Part shown: positions 49,490 to 57,635 of the stretch, one piece after another
Numbering within the stretch: the first letter of the stretch is position 1
How the letters are laid out: each line of letters starts with the position of its first letter
Assembly: GCF_002920635.1 (NCBI RefSeq)
Contig: NZ_PQSR01000038.1
Span: 1-61,104 of the forward strand
Origin: Streptomyces sp. Ru72
GTDB taxonomy: Bacteria; Actinomycetota; Actinomycetes; Streptomycetales; Streptomycetaceae
Direction: 5' to 3'
Length of the DNA stretch: 61,104 nt
The notes under the pieces: generated by a model
Database searches by the model: none
What the model was told of the DNA's origin: nothing
The model's input: only the letters and a program-made list of their open reading frames with translations
Position numbers and translations under genes: made by a program

Positions 49490-49969
49490 ATGACGGTAAA
49501 TCACACGCAAGGAATCCCCTGCCGCATGCCTGACTCCCCCTCCGCAGTACCGAAGGACATCGAGTGGCGCCTCCCCCGCCACGCCCGCAGTGTCAGCCGG
49601 GCCCGTACCCTCCTCCGCGAACAGGCCACCTCCTGGAAGCTCCCCGACGAGGTGACGGAAACGGCCGTGCTCCTGCTCAGCGAGCTGATGACGAACGCGT
49701 ACCGCCACGCGAGAGTCCCCGCCGGCCGCGAGATCCGTGCCCGCTGCGTCCTGAAGGCGGACATCCTCCACATCTCGGTGACGGACGCGGGCGACACGCT
49801 GCCCACACCCCGCGACGCGTCACCGGACGACGAGTCCGGCCGGGGCCTGACCCTGGTGGCGTCCCTGGCGGACGCCTGGGGTGCAGAACCCCGCCCCGGC
49901 GGCATCGGCAAGACGGTCTGGTTCGAGCTCCCGGCTCCCCCGAGATTCCGGTCGGACGACTGGTCCTGA
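49490..49969 (+). CDS. HATPase-domain (anti-sigma/serine kinase-like) protein
   Basis: The predicted product is 159 residues. The GHKL ATP-binding fold has TAVLLLSELMTNAYRHA (N box), ISVTDAGDTLP (G1) and GRGLTLVASLADAWG (G2), with RPGGIGKTVWFELPAP at the end. Such proteins are RsbW/SpoIIAB-like or orphan regulators. Possible starts are ATG 49460, 49490 and 49526; none has an ideal ribosome site. It is the third member of the triad with the divergent HTH and DUF397 genes. A relic of its C-terminus is at 52487. Confidence 0.85.
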   Translation: MTVNHTQGIPCRMPDSPSAVPKDIEWRLPRHARSVSRARTLLREQATSWKLPDEVTETAVLLLSELMTNAYRHARVPAGREIRARCVLKADILHISVTDAGDTLPTPRDASPDDESGRGLTLVASLADAWGAEPRPGGIGKTVWFELPAPPRFRSDDWS

Positions 49970-50000
49970 GGGCCTGGTCGCCTGCTGCCGCGTGGGGATA

Positions 50001-50210
50001 ATGGCTCCCGTGACTTCAGACATAGCCCGCCCGAGATGGCGGTACGCGCTTCGAGGCTTCGCTGTCTTCTTCGTGGCCGGCGGGCTCGGCTGCTTCCTCT
50101 ACGTGGCGACGGCCCATCGTCCGGATGGGATGCCTTGGGGCGGGTTGCTGTTCGGGGCGATCGTGTGCGCGACGCTCAGCGCTCTGTTCCCAGGGCGGCG
50201 GCGACGCTGA
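50001..50210 (+). CDS. Small two-helix membrane protein
   Basis: The predicted product is 69 residues. MAPVTSDIARPRWRYALRG is followed by two hydrophobic helices (FAVFFVAGGLGCFLYVA and GGLLFGAIVCATLSALF) and a basic end (GRRRR). The family is not recognised. It starts 31 bases after the ATPase stop. Confidence 0.6.
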   Translation: MAPVTSDIARPRWRYALRGFAVFFVAGGLGCFLYVATAHRPDGMPWGGLLFGAIVCATLSALFPGRRRR

Positions 50211-50383
50211 GTCTCCTCGCCCGCTCGAACGAAGCCGTCAAGCTCCGGCGGGAAGCAGGCGTCCTCCCCAGCGGATGCCCTTCTCGCTTCGGACGCGGGC
50301 GCGTTCGGGCGGAGCACAGCTCGACCGTCACCACACATCCAACCGCTGCGACCGCCAGCCGGCGAACCTATGCGGTCAGAGCA

Positions 50384-51364
50384 CTAGCCGAGCCCCCAGG
50401 CCCGTCCGAGCCGGTAGGCGGCGCACAGGTTCACGTCCGGGAAGTAGGAGCCGACCGCCCCGCACTGCTCGCTGCCGGTCCCGGGGTCGACGGGCTGGCC
50501 GTGCCCCATGCCGGTGATGCTGTACGTCTCCACGACGGCGTTCCCGGCCGGGTCCCGGAAGACCTGGTGGGGATACCCGGCGACGGTGTCGCTGACGTCG
50601 GCGACCTGATCCGCCCCGTGGACATCGGTCCACTGCTTCATCAGGTCGGTCATGTTGACGGGCTTGACGGTGTAGTCGGCCGTCCCCTGGAAGACGGTGA
50701 GCGTCGGCCAGGGCCCGCCGTACCCCGGGCGGGCGGCCCGCACCCGGTCGCCCCACTGCTTGGGGGTCTGGGTGGCGCCGACGTACATGCACACGTACGG
50801 CGACCCGGCGGCCTGCGCGCACCCGTACGGAAGCCCGGCGACGACCCCGCCCGCGGCGAACTTCTCCGGGTAGGTCGCCATCATCACGGCGGTCATGCCG
50901 CCCCCCGCCGAGAGCCCGGTGACGTACACCCGCCCGGGGTCACCGGAGACGTCGGCGAGTTGCCGGTCGACCATCTGCGCGATCGAGGCGGCCTCGCCCT
51001 GGCCGCGCTCGATGTCCCCGCTCTGGAACCAGTCGAAGCAGTTCGAGGCGTTGTTGCCGCTCTGCTGCTGCGGCAGGACCACGGAGAACCCCCACCGGTC
51101 GGCGAGCTGTATCCACCCGCTGCCGGTGCCGTACCCGGCGGCGTCCTGCGTGCACCCGTGCAACGCGACGACGACGGGCCGCCCGGCGGGCAACCCACCG
51201 GGTACGTACCGGAACATGCGCAGCGCACCGGGATTGCTCCCGAATCCGGTGACTTCCTGGAGGGAGGCCGCCGTGGCGGTGCCCGGTGTGAGGAAGGCGG
51301 CGAGCAGGGCGACCAGGAGGCTCGCCAGGACGAAGTAGCGACGTGCGGCTCTGGTGTGCGTCAT
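50384..51364 (-). CDS. Secreted PHB-depolymerase-family esterase
   Basis: The predicted product is 326 residues. A signal peptide (MTHTRAARRYFVLASLLVALLAAFLTPGTATAA split at about 33) leads to an alpha/beta hydrolase. The oxyanion motif is ALHGCTQDA, the nucleophile is Ser in GLSAGGGM, Asp is in GTADYTV and His is in GMGHGQPV. The many Cys suggest disulfides. It is LpqC/feruloyl-esterase or polyhydroxybutyrate-depolymerase-like, and probably a secreted carbohydrate esterase. It stands alone. Confidence 0.88.
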   Translation of the reverse strand: MTHTRAARRYFVLASLLVALLAAFLTPGTATAASLQEVTGFGSNPGALRMFRYVPGGLPAGRPVVVALHGCTQDAAGYGTGSGWIQLADRWGFSVVLPQQQSGNNASNCFDWFQSGDIERGQGEAASIAQMVDRQLADVSGDPGRVYVTGLSAGGGMTAVMMATYPEKFAAGGVVAGLPYGCAQAAGSPYVCMYVGATQTPKQWGDRVRAARPGYGGPWPTLTVFQGTADYTVKPVNMTDLMKQWTDVHGADQVADVSDTVAGYPHQVFRDPAGNAVVETYSITGMGHGQPVDPGTGSEQCGAVGSYFPDVNLCAAYRLGRAWGLG

Positions 51365-51461
51365 GCCGGGGACCGTAGGGAGAGACGCCGCCCCTAGATA
51401 TGGGACCGGACACCACAACAAGCGCACCGCCTGTGTGCGGGCTACGGCTGCGAGCCGACGC

Positions 51462-51536
51462 TCAGGCTTCGCGGGAGGCGTACGCGAGGAACGCGTTCCA
51501 GACCTCCGCAGGCACAGCGAAGCGGGGGCTACGAGC
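51462..51536 (-). pseudogene. Remnant of a DUF397 gene (C-terminal 24 codons)
   Basis: The minus strand encodes ARSPRFAVPAEVWNAFLAY plus ASREA and a stop. This matches the end of the intact DUF397 protein (ARSPRFAVPADAWNAFLAYASGEA) at 20 of 24 positions. No DUF397 start or middle precedes it. Confidence 0.8.
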
Positions 51537-51649
51537 GGGAGTTCGGTGCTCGCCCGGTGCTGTGCAGCCCGGCGGCTGGCGCGCTCGAAGAACTCGTGCG
51601 GCCGTCTCCGCGTCACGCCCCATGGTTGCCCGCGGGCAGGTGCTGGTTG

Positions 51650-52429
51650 CTATCGCCGGCCGTGGTCCCCGAGGGCCGCCGCGGTGGCTTGTACGAAGGC
51701 CTGCGGATTGTCCAGCATGATGTTGTGCCCGCAGTCCGGGATGGGGACCACGGACACGCCGGCATCGGTGAGTGCATCGGTGCCCGGGAGCGGGCCGTCG
51801 GCCTCGGGCAGCAGATAGGTCCGGGGGATTTTCAGGTCCAGCAGGAGTTCGCGCATGGTGGGGACGGTGCCGCGAATGAGATGGGTGGCGCTGCGGTGCA
51901 GGGCTTCCCTGCCGGCCAGGCGCATGGTGGACCACCAGTGAGGGCCGATCCGGTCGCGTACTTCTTCCCAGCCTCCTGCCAGGAACTCCTTCTCGGAGTA
52001 CGCGGCGATGCCGCTGCTGCCGCTGGAACCGGGTGTGCGCGGGATCGGGTCGAGGTTGGCGTCGACCAGGACCAGACGGGAGACGAGGTGCGGATGGCGG
52101 GCGGCCAGGACGATGGCCACGGAGCCGCCCATGCTGTGCGCGATCAGCTCGGCGCCGGTGACGCCCGCGGAACCGAAGGCCGCGGCGAGGGCATCGGCGT
52201 GTGATTCCAAGGTGTAGTCGAAGGTCGTCGGCCGGTCGCTGATGCCGTGCCCGAGCAAGTCGATGAGCAAGGAACGGTGGCCCGCAAGCAGAGGGTGGAC
52301 CGCAACCTCGGCGAAGTAGGCGGGCGAAGTCGCACCCAGACCATGCACGTAGACACGGGACGGTTCCCGGCCCGGCAGCTCCACCCAGCGGATCTGGTCA
52401 CCGTCGGCCGTCACGGTGGCGGTACGCAT
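51650..52429 (-). CDS. Alpha/beta hydrolase
   Basis: The predicted product is 259 residues. ATG 52429 follows GGGAG. YVHGLGATSP supplies the oxyanion region, the nucleophile Ser is in IAHSMGGSVA, the acid is near YLLPEADGPLPG, and His is in IPDCGHNIML. It is a cytoplasmic esterase or C-C hydrolase of unknown substrate. It lies between two relics of a DUF397/ATPase module, so it may have been inserted there. Confidence 0.85.
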   Translation of the reverse strand: MRTATVTADGDQIRWVELPGREPSRVYVHGLGATSPAYFAEVAVHPLLAGHRSLLIDLLGHGISDRPTTFDYTLESHADALAAAFGSAGVTGAELIAHSMGGSVAIVLAARHPHLVSRLVLVDANLDPIPRTPGSSGSSGIAAYSEKEFLAGGWEEVRDRIGPHWWSTMRLAGREALHRSATHLIRGTVPTMRELLLDLKIPRTYLLPEADGPLPGTDALTDAGVSVVPIPDCGHNIMLDNPQAFVQATAAALGDHGRR

Positions 52430-52486
52430 AGTCTGCTCCCCTGCAGTCGAGATCGGTGGTGAGCCGAGCGTAGCCACGGCGCTCAA

Positions 52487-52552
52487 CACCTCACCCGCCC
52501 GGGCGGCATCGGCAATACCGTCTGGATCGAGTTGGCAGCCCCCGCACGTCAG
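52487..52552 (+). pseudogene. Remnant of a HATPase-domain gene (C-terminal end)
   Basis: The plus strand reads TRPGGIGNTVWIELAAPAR without a start. It aligns to the end of the intact ATPase at 49490 (PRPGGIGKTVWFELPAPPR) at about 15 of 19 positions. No upstream ATPase sequence remains. Confidence 0.75.
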
Positions 52553-52655
52553 CTGCCAGCAGGAACCCATGCGACGCCGAGAATGATTCCCGTGCTGTTG
52601 TCCGCCCCCCGCCAGTACCGTAGGCAGCAGAGAGCACCCGACGAAGGAGCCTCAC

Positions 52656-53012
52656 GTGACCACCCAGCCTGATCACGGGCAAGAGCTGATCCCTCGACCG
52701 GAACGGACTCCCGAGGCGGTCCGTGTCGCGCTGGCCCGCGTCGCTCCGCACCGGATCAGTGACATGGAGCGACACAAGGAACAGGCCCTCACCGCCGCCA
52801 TTGCGGACGGAAAGATCGGCCATCTCCGGCACTGGCTCACTTATTGGCAGGCACAGGTCGAGATCGAACGACGTCCTGACCTGTCCGCCCGCTACCGCGC
52901 CGCCCTCACCGCAGTGCACGGCACGAGCAGCAACGACGACCCCGCATTCCGATCCGCCATGAACGAGCTGGCCGCCGTCGAAGCCGAGGCCCAGCGGGCG
53001 GTGTCCGCGTGA
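52656..53012 (+). CDS. DUF6247-like protein, candidate antitoxin
   Basis: The predicted product is 118 residues. GTG 52656 follows AAGGAG. TPEAVRVALARVAPHRISDMERHKEQAL and LRHWLTYWQAQVEIERRPDLSARYRAAL resemble DUF6247 proteins. It is mostly helical, with no membrane segment. Its stop overlaps the start of the next gene (GTGA), the usual antitoxin-first plan. Confidence 0.65.
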   Translation: MTTQPDHGQELIPRPERTPEAVRVALARVAPHRISDMERHKEQALTAAIADGKIGHLRHWLTYWQAQVEIERRPDLSARYRAALTAVHGTSSNDDPAFRSAMNELAAVEAEAQRAVSA

Positions 53013-53260
53013 CCTGGCAGTGGGAGTACGACCCGGACGAACAGCACGTCGCGGGCGGCGCCCCTCCCGCGTTCCTCGCCGAGGTCGAGAAGAAGGCGGA
53101 CGAACTGGTCCGCGCCGCAGCAGCGTTCTACCTCGACGGCACCACCTACCAGGGAGAGGGGCCGAAGGGAGGCTTCGCCCACGTACCCGGCGGTTTCTTC
53201 AACTACCTGATCGTCCCCCGACACGAGCGGCTCTACATCATGCAGGTGACCTTTCTTTGA
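53009..53260 (+). CDS. RelE/ParE-like small protein, candidate toxin
   Basis: The predicted product is 83 residues. MTWQWEYDPDEQHVAGGAPPAFLAEVEKKADELVRAAA is a helix pair, then the strand-rich end FFNYLIVPRHERLYIMQVTFL. The size, helix-then-sheet order and the basic RHERLYIMQV strand are RelE/ParE-like. It overlaps the DUF6247 gene, so the two are co-translated. No functional proof exists in sequence. Confidence 0.5.
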   Translation: MTWQWEYDPDEQHVAGGAPPAFLAEVEKKADELVRAAAAFYLDGTTYQGEGPKGGFAHVPGGFFNYLIVPRHERLYIMQVTFL

Positions 53261-53397
53261 CCACCGTGGCCGACCAACATCGTCCTACTCAGCCGCGGTG
53301 AGCCGCTGAGCCCGGCATCCGGCTCGTCACGCAGAACGGCTCCTCCTACTCCGCCATCCTCTTTCCTGCCGCCTCCGCGTCACTCGCCGATCCATGG

Positions 53398-53649
53398 TCA
53401 CACCGCCGGCTCCGCGGCCCGCACAGCTCGGCGCAGGCGCAGCAGGACCGCGAGCGAGCGAATCCGCCAGGCGGTGAGGGCGAGGAACACCACGCCGGTG
53501 AGAGTGGGGATCTTCCAACTGCCAGAGCCGTCGCGGGTCGCGGTGTGGTCGCCGGAGCCGTCGACGAGGGCGGGCAGGGTGCCGTCGGCGGGGCGGTTCT
53601 GGATGATTCCGTCGACGGCGACTCGGATACGGGCCCACACCTGCCGCAC
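53398..53649 (-). CDS. Possible small single-helix membrane protein
   Basis: The predicted product is 83 residues from GTG 53649. It has a polar first half (RQVWARIRVAVDGIIQNRP), a Gly/Asp-rich middle and a C-terminal helix (IPTLTGVVFLALTAWRI). The ribosome site is poor, and the frame stays open upstream without similarity, so it may be part of a decayed gene. Confidence 0.35.
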   Translation of the reverse strand: MRQVWARIRVAVDGIIQNRPADGTLPALVDGSGDHTATRDGSGSWKIPTLTGVVFLALTAWRIRSLAVLLRLRRAVRAAEPAV

Positions 53650-53723
53650 CGGGATGGCCCAGCGTCTGATCGACCCTGACCAACCTTGCGCACCTGGCCT
53701 CAACTTGGAAGGACATCTGGTGA

Positions 53724-54251
53724 TCATCGCGCCGGTCGCGTCACAGCGGCTTCCAGGGCTTCGCGAGTGATCCTGGGCGTGAAAACGCAACTCTCTTCCA
53801 GACCTTCGGGCAGGTGATTACGACTGTCCTCCCGGCACAGGAGCGTTCCGTTGCCGAGTTCAACGACCCCGCCGAGCCGGTCCGCCAGCTCGGCGACAAT
53901 GCCGAAGATCTCACCGCTGTGCGGGCGATCCACGCCGTGCAGCTTGGTGGCGTCCGGGTCGGATCCGTACAGAGGGGTGCCGAGGTCGGTGACGGCCTTG
54001 GCTGTGGCGTCGTCGGCCTTCGGCGTCGGGTCCTCGTAGAGGTCGCCTTCGTTCTTCCAGAACTGCTCCCAGATCCACTTGGACAGTCCGGTCTGCTGGA
54101 AGAAGTCTTCACCGTTGGGCGCGCCCGGAGGCTGTTCGAAGGCGGCGACGCTCTTGAATCCGCCAGGGGTGGAGAGACCGGAGATCTCCCAGTCGCGGAT
54201 GTGGTCGTGGAGCGCTGCCCCTTCCTTCCGGAACGCGCCTGTCCTGTCCAC
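53724..54251 (-). CDS. Hypothetical protein abutting the ssrA terminator, possibly 5'-truncated
   Basis: The frame gives up to 175 residues from a weak GTG at 54251. It has SVAAFEQPPGAPNGEDFFQQT, WIWEQFWKNEGDLYEDPTPKADDATAKAVTDLG and GIVAELADRLGGVVELGNGTLLCRED. The open frame runs on upstream through the ssrA terminator without a better start, so the original 5' end is probably lost. The family is not recognised. It is the first ORF past the tmRNA 3' end, a favoured island-integration point. Confidence 0.5.
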   Translation of the reverse strand: MDRTGAFRKEGAALHDHIRDWEISGLSTPGGFKSVAAFEQPPGAPNGEDFFQQTGLSKWIWEQFWKNEGDLYEDPTPKADDATAKAVTDLGTPLYGSDPDATKLHGVDRPHSGEIFGIVAELADRLGGVVELGNGTLLCREDSRNHLPEGLEESCVFTPRITREALEAAVTRPAR

Positions 54252-54260
54252 ACACGGCAA

Positions 54261-54290
54261 AGGCCCCGCCGCTCCAAAGCGACGGGGCCT
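54261..54290 (-). terminator. ssrA terminator
   Basis: AGGCCCCG (54261-54268) pairs with CGGGGCCT (54283-54290), and after one mismatch CGCT pairs with AGCG around loop CCAA. Read on the minus strand it ends in TTT, about 40 bases past the tmRNA 3' end. Confidence 0.8.
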
Positions 54291-54329
54291 CGCCCACATG
54301 GGGTTCAGGAGGCGTCAGCCTCCCGATCG

Positions 54330-54727
54330 TGGAGATGGCGGGAATCGAACCCGCGTCCAACGGTGAAGAATCAGGGCTTCTCCGTGTGCAGTCCGCTGTG
54401 CTTTTCTCAGCCCCGGAGATCACGCGGACAAGTCTCCGACGGGCTCAGTCACTGTTTGGTTTCCCTCTTCACCCCGTGACCGGGATCGAGGTTTAGTTCC
54501 CTAGCTGATGCCAGGATCCGGGTCGGGAACACCCCCGGGCTGACACTCCCTTTAGTAGGGCAGCTGAGGCTCGCTACCTGATCAGGCAGCGAGGGCCAGC
54601 TGGCCCTGGGAGAGATCGCGCTTGGAATTGGCGATTATTTTTTTCGGCCTGTGGTTTACGAGATCATGGCCGCTTCCTCGACACGCTTCCCCTGCTTCGA
54701 CAGCCGCTGTCGAAACCGATCATCCCC
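54330..54727 (-). ncRNA. ssrA: Transfer-messenger RNA
   Basis: The 5' end GGGGATG (54727-54721) pairs with CATCTCC at the 3' end (seven pairs, one G-U), and A73 is the base at 54330. The T arm GCGGG-TTCGATT-CCCGC is present; CCA is not encoded. The tag frame begins at 54632 and reads ANSKRDLSQGQLALAA, then TGA at 54584-54582. It ends in the LAA-type degron expected for ClpXP-directed tags. The A-rich pre-tag segment (AAAAAAATAATC) is typical. It rescues stalled ribosomes with SmpB, encoded just upstream on the same strand. Confidence 0.95.
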
Positions 54728-54890
54728 ATGTTGATTTTTCAATCGGCGCCCCTCCGGGGAGGGACTCGCACCGGCCGAGCGGTGCGATGCCATCGTACGG
54801 GATCAACGCATCCCGTCGCCAGCGTATTCCCGGCGGTCACCCCGCCGTGGTACCCGGTTCAACGCCGACGGGTGCCCGGTTCTTCCCGGC

Positions 54891-55370
54891 TCACGCCCGC
54901 TGCCGGCGGCGCACCGCCGACATCGCCCGCTCCGCCTCTCGGCGGTCCTGCTTCTCGCGGAGCGTCTGCCGCTTGTCGTACTCCTTCTTGCCCTTCGCCA
55001 GCGCGATCTCGATCTTGGCGCGGCCGTCCTTGAAGTACAGGGACAGGGGCACGATCGTGTGACCCGTCTCCTGCGCCTTGGACTCCAGCTTGTCGATCTC
55101 GTCGCGGTGCAGCAGCAGCTTCCGCTTGCGACGGGCGCTGTGGTTGGTCCAGGTGCCCTGGCTGTACTCCGGCACGTGCACGTTGTGCAGCCACGCCTCG
55201 TGCCCGTCGAGCTGCACGAAGCCGTCGACCAGCGACGCCCGCCCCTGGCGCAGCGACTTCACCTCGGTGCCCATGAGGACGAGACCGGCCTCGTAGGTGT
55301 CGAGGATGTGGTAGTCGTGCCGCGCCTTCTTGTTCTGCGCGATCAGCTTGCGCCCTTTTTCCTTAGCCAT
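54891..55370 (-). CDS. smpB: SsrA-binding protein SmpB
   Basis: The predicted product is 159 residues, the usual length. ATG 55370 (MAKEKGRKLIAQNKKARHDY) was chosen; an ATG four codons upstream is possible. The OB-fold core has YEAGLVLMGTEVKSLRQGRASLVDGF and the tail GKKEYDKRQTLREKQDRREAERAM, whose C-terminus enters the decoding site. It acts with the ssrA RNA 163 bases downstream. Confidence 0.96.
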   Translation of the reverse strand: MAKEKGRKLIAQNKKARHDYHILDTYEAGLVLMGTEVKSLRQGRASLVDGFVQLDGHEAWLHNVHVPEYSQGTWTNHSARRKRKLLLHRDEIDKLESKAQETGHTIVPLSLYFKDGRAKIEIALAKGKKEYDKRQTLREKQDRREAERAMSAVRRRQRA

Positions 55371-55437
55371 AGTGCCGACCATTTTCGCACTACAGGGGGG
55401 TCTGCGGGGAAGTCGATTACGGGCGTCGCGGTGCGTC

Positions 55438-55475
55438 GCTACGAGGCGTCGCGGCGCGTAGCTACGAGGCGTCGC
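55438..55475. repeat. 15-bp direct repeat at the ctpA-like stop codon
   Basis: GCTACGAGGCGTCGC occurs at 55438-55452 and again at 55461-55475, 23 bases apart. The second copy contains the last codons and stop of the protease gene. Confidence 0.85.
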
Positions 55476-56622
55476 CCAGGCCGCCGAGCACCGTCTCGGC
55501 CCGCTGGAGCGCCCCGTCGTCGGCCTCCAGGTCGGGGGTGATGCCGCGGCCGTCGACGCCGCGGCCGGCGGGGGTGCGGTAGTGGCCGACGGTCAGCTCG
55601 GCGACGGAGCCGTCCGGAAGGCGGCTCGGCATCTGGATGGAGCCCTTGCCGAAGGTGCGGGTGCCCACCACGACCGCCCGGCCGCGGTCCTGGAGGGCAC
55701 CGGTGAGCAGTTCGGCGGCGCTCATGGTGCCGCCGTCGACGAGGACGACCAGGGGTCTGGTGGTGTCGCCGCCGGGCTCGGCGTGCAGGACGCGCTGGTC
55801 GCCGTCGACGTCGTAGGTGCCCACCAGCCCGCCGTCGAGGAAGGCGGACGCGGCGGTGACGGCCTCGGCGACGAATCCCCCGGAGTTGCCGCGCAGGTCG
55901 AGCACGATCCCGCCGCCCTTGGGTGCCCGGTCGACGGCGTCCCGTACGCGGTCCCCGGAGCCCTTGGTGAACGCGGTGACCTTGATCAGAGTGATGCCCC
56001 GGGCGAGTCGGCGCACGGTCACCGAGTCCGTGGACAGCCGGGCCCGGCGCAGTACCTCGCTCCAGGTGTGTGTGCCGCGCTGCAGTCCGAGCCGCACCCG
56101 GGAGCCGGCCCCCGCGTCGTCGGCGTCGCCGCGCAGCAGGGAGACGACCTCGGTGACGGGCCGGCCGGTGACGTCCTCACCGTCGACGCCGCGCAGCAGG
56201 TCGCCCGTGCGGATCCCGGCGCGGGCCGCGGGCGAGCCGGGCTGCACCCGGGTCACCTCGATACGCCCGTCGCTCTCCCGCCGGGCGGACAGCCCCACAC
56301 CGGTGTACCGGCCGTCGAGCGCCTCCTCCAACTCCTCGTACTCGCCCTGGGAGTAGACGGCGCTCCACCGGTCGCCGCTGCGGCTGACCGCGCGCTCGGC
56401 GGCCTCCATCGGAGACTTGCCGTCGGCCATCGCCCGCTCGGCGGCCTCGGTGACGTCGTCGTGGCCGACGGGGACCGCCGACTCCGTGGAGGGCTGTTTC
56501 GCGTCGCTTCCGCCGAACGAGCCGGTCGCGGCGCCGGCGACGAGGACGCTTGCGAACACCAACGTCAGGGCCGCCCCGTGGCGGATGCGACGGGGCTGAC
56601 AGAACAGGTCACGGCCTGACAT
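55462..56622 (-). CDS. S41-family C-terminal processing peptidase
   Basis: The predicted product is 386 residues. A membrane segment at about 18-36 anchors it outside the cell. A PDZ domain (about 105-180, YTGVGLSARRESDGRIEVTRV and AGIRTGDLLRGVDGEDV) precedes the protease. The catalytic Ser301 is in GGTMSAAELL and Lys326 is in FGKGSIQ, the Ser-Lys dyad. It cleaves C-terminal tails of envelope proteins. It sits between smpB and ftsX on the same strand, a conserved actinobacterial arrangement. Confidence 0.92.
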   Translation of the reverse strand: MSGRDLFCQPRRIRHGAALTLVFASVLVAGAATGSFGGSDAKQPSTESAVPVGHDDVTEAAERAMADGKSPMEAAERAVSRSGDRWSAVYSQGEYEELEEALDGRYTGVGLSARRESDGRIEVTRVQPGSPAARAGIRTGDLLRGVDGEDVTGRPVTEVVSLLRGDADDAGAGSRVRLGLQRGTHTWSEVLRRARLSTDSVTVRRLARGITLIKVTAFTKGSGDRVRDAVDRAPKGGGIVLDLRGNSGGFVAEAVTAASAFLDGGLVGTYDVDGDQRVLHAEPGGDTTRPLVVLVDGGTMSAAELLTGALQDRGRAVVVGTRTFGKGSIQMPSRLPDGSVAELTVGHYRTPAGRGVDGRGITPDLEADDGALQRAETVLGGLGDAS

Positions 56623-56689
56623 GCCGGTGAGTCTAGGACAACGCAAGGGGGCGTACGGGCCGTTGCTCGTACGCCCCCATTGGCATGCG

Positions 56690-57607
56690 TCACACCTTCA
56701 GGTACTTGCGCAACGCGAAGAACGCGGCAAGCGCAGGCATCAGCAGGCTCGTGGCGAGTATCAGCGGCAGCTTGGTCAGGACGGCGTCCCAGCCGATGAA
56801 GTTGATCAGGTTGAGCTTGTGGGACAGGTCGAGGCCGTGGTCGATGATGAAGTACCGCGCGATCAGCAGGAATCCGCAGGCGACCGTGCCGCCGATGAGT
56901 CCGGCGACCGCGGCCTCCGCGATGAACGGCGCCTGGATGTAGAACCCGGAGGCGCCGACCAGACGCATGATCCCGGTCTCACGACGACGGCTGAACGCCG
57001 AGACGCGCACGGTGTTGACGATCAGCATCAACGCGACGACCAGCATCATCGCCATGACCGCGCGGGCGGCCCAGTTCATGCCGTTGAGCAGGCCGAAGAG
57101 GTTGTCCAGGATGCCCTTCTGGTCCTGCACCGACTGCACGCCGTCGCGGCCGTTGAAGGCGGACGCGATGACCTGGTACTGCTCCGGGTTCTTCAGCTTG
57201 ATGCGGTACGACTCCTGCATCTGGTCCGGAGTGAGCGAACTGGCCAGCGGGGAGTCGCCGAACTGCTCCTTGTAGTGCTTGTAGGCCTCGTCCTGGGACT
57301 CGTAGGTGACCTTCTCGACGACCGACATCTTCTTCAGGTCGGAGAGGATCTGGTCCTTCTGCTCCTGGGTGACCGCGCCCTTGGAGCAGTTCGGGTCGGA
57401 CTCGGCGTCGCTCTTGTTGCACAGGAAGATGGAGACGTTGACCTTGTCGTACCAGTAGCCCTTCATCTGGTTGACCTGGTCGCTCATCAGGAGCGAGCCG
57501 CCGAACAGGGCGAGGGACAGGGCGACCGAGACGATCACCGCGAAGGTCATCGTCAGATTGCGGCGGAGACCGACACCGATCTCCGAGACAACGAACTGGG
57601 CGCGCAT
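56690..57607 (-). CDS. ftsX: Cell-division ABC permease FtsX
   Basis: The predicted product is 305 residues with four helices (about 20-40, 178-200, 230-250, 278-298). The large extracellular loop (about 45-170) has two Cys (63 and 74) that may form a disulfide. RRNLTMTFAVIVSVALSLALFGGS and RRRETGIMRLVGASG are FtsX hallmarks. It forms the FtsEX complex that activates peptidoglycan hydrolases at division sites. It starts 28 bases after ftsE. Confidence 0.95.
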   Translation of the reverse strand: MRAQFVVSEIGVGLRRNLTMTFAVIVSVALSLALFGGSLLMSDQVNQMKGYWYDKVNVSIFLCNKSDAESDPNCSKGAVTQEQKDQILSDLKKMSVVEKVTYESQDEAYKHYKEQFGDSPLASSLTPDQMQESYRIKLKNPEQYQVIASAFNGRDGVQSVQDQKGILDNLFGLLNGMNWAARAVMAMMLVVALMLIVNTVRVSAFSRRRETGIMRLVGASGFYIQAPFIAEAAVAGLIGGTVACGFLLIARYFIIDHGLDLSHKLNLINFIGWDAVLTKLPLILATSLLMPALAAFFALRKYLKV

Positions 57608-57635
57608 GGCGTCTGCTCAAGCCTTTCCGTGGAAC

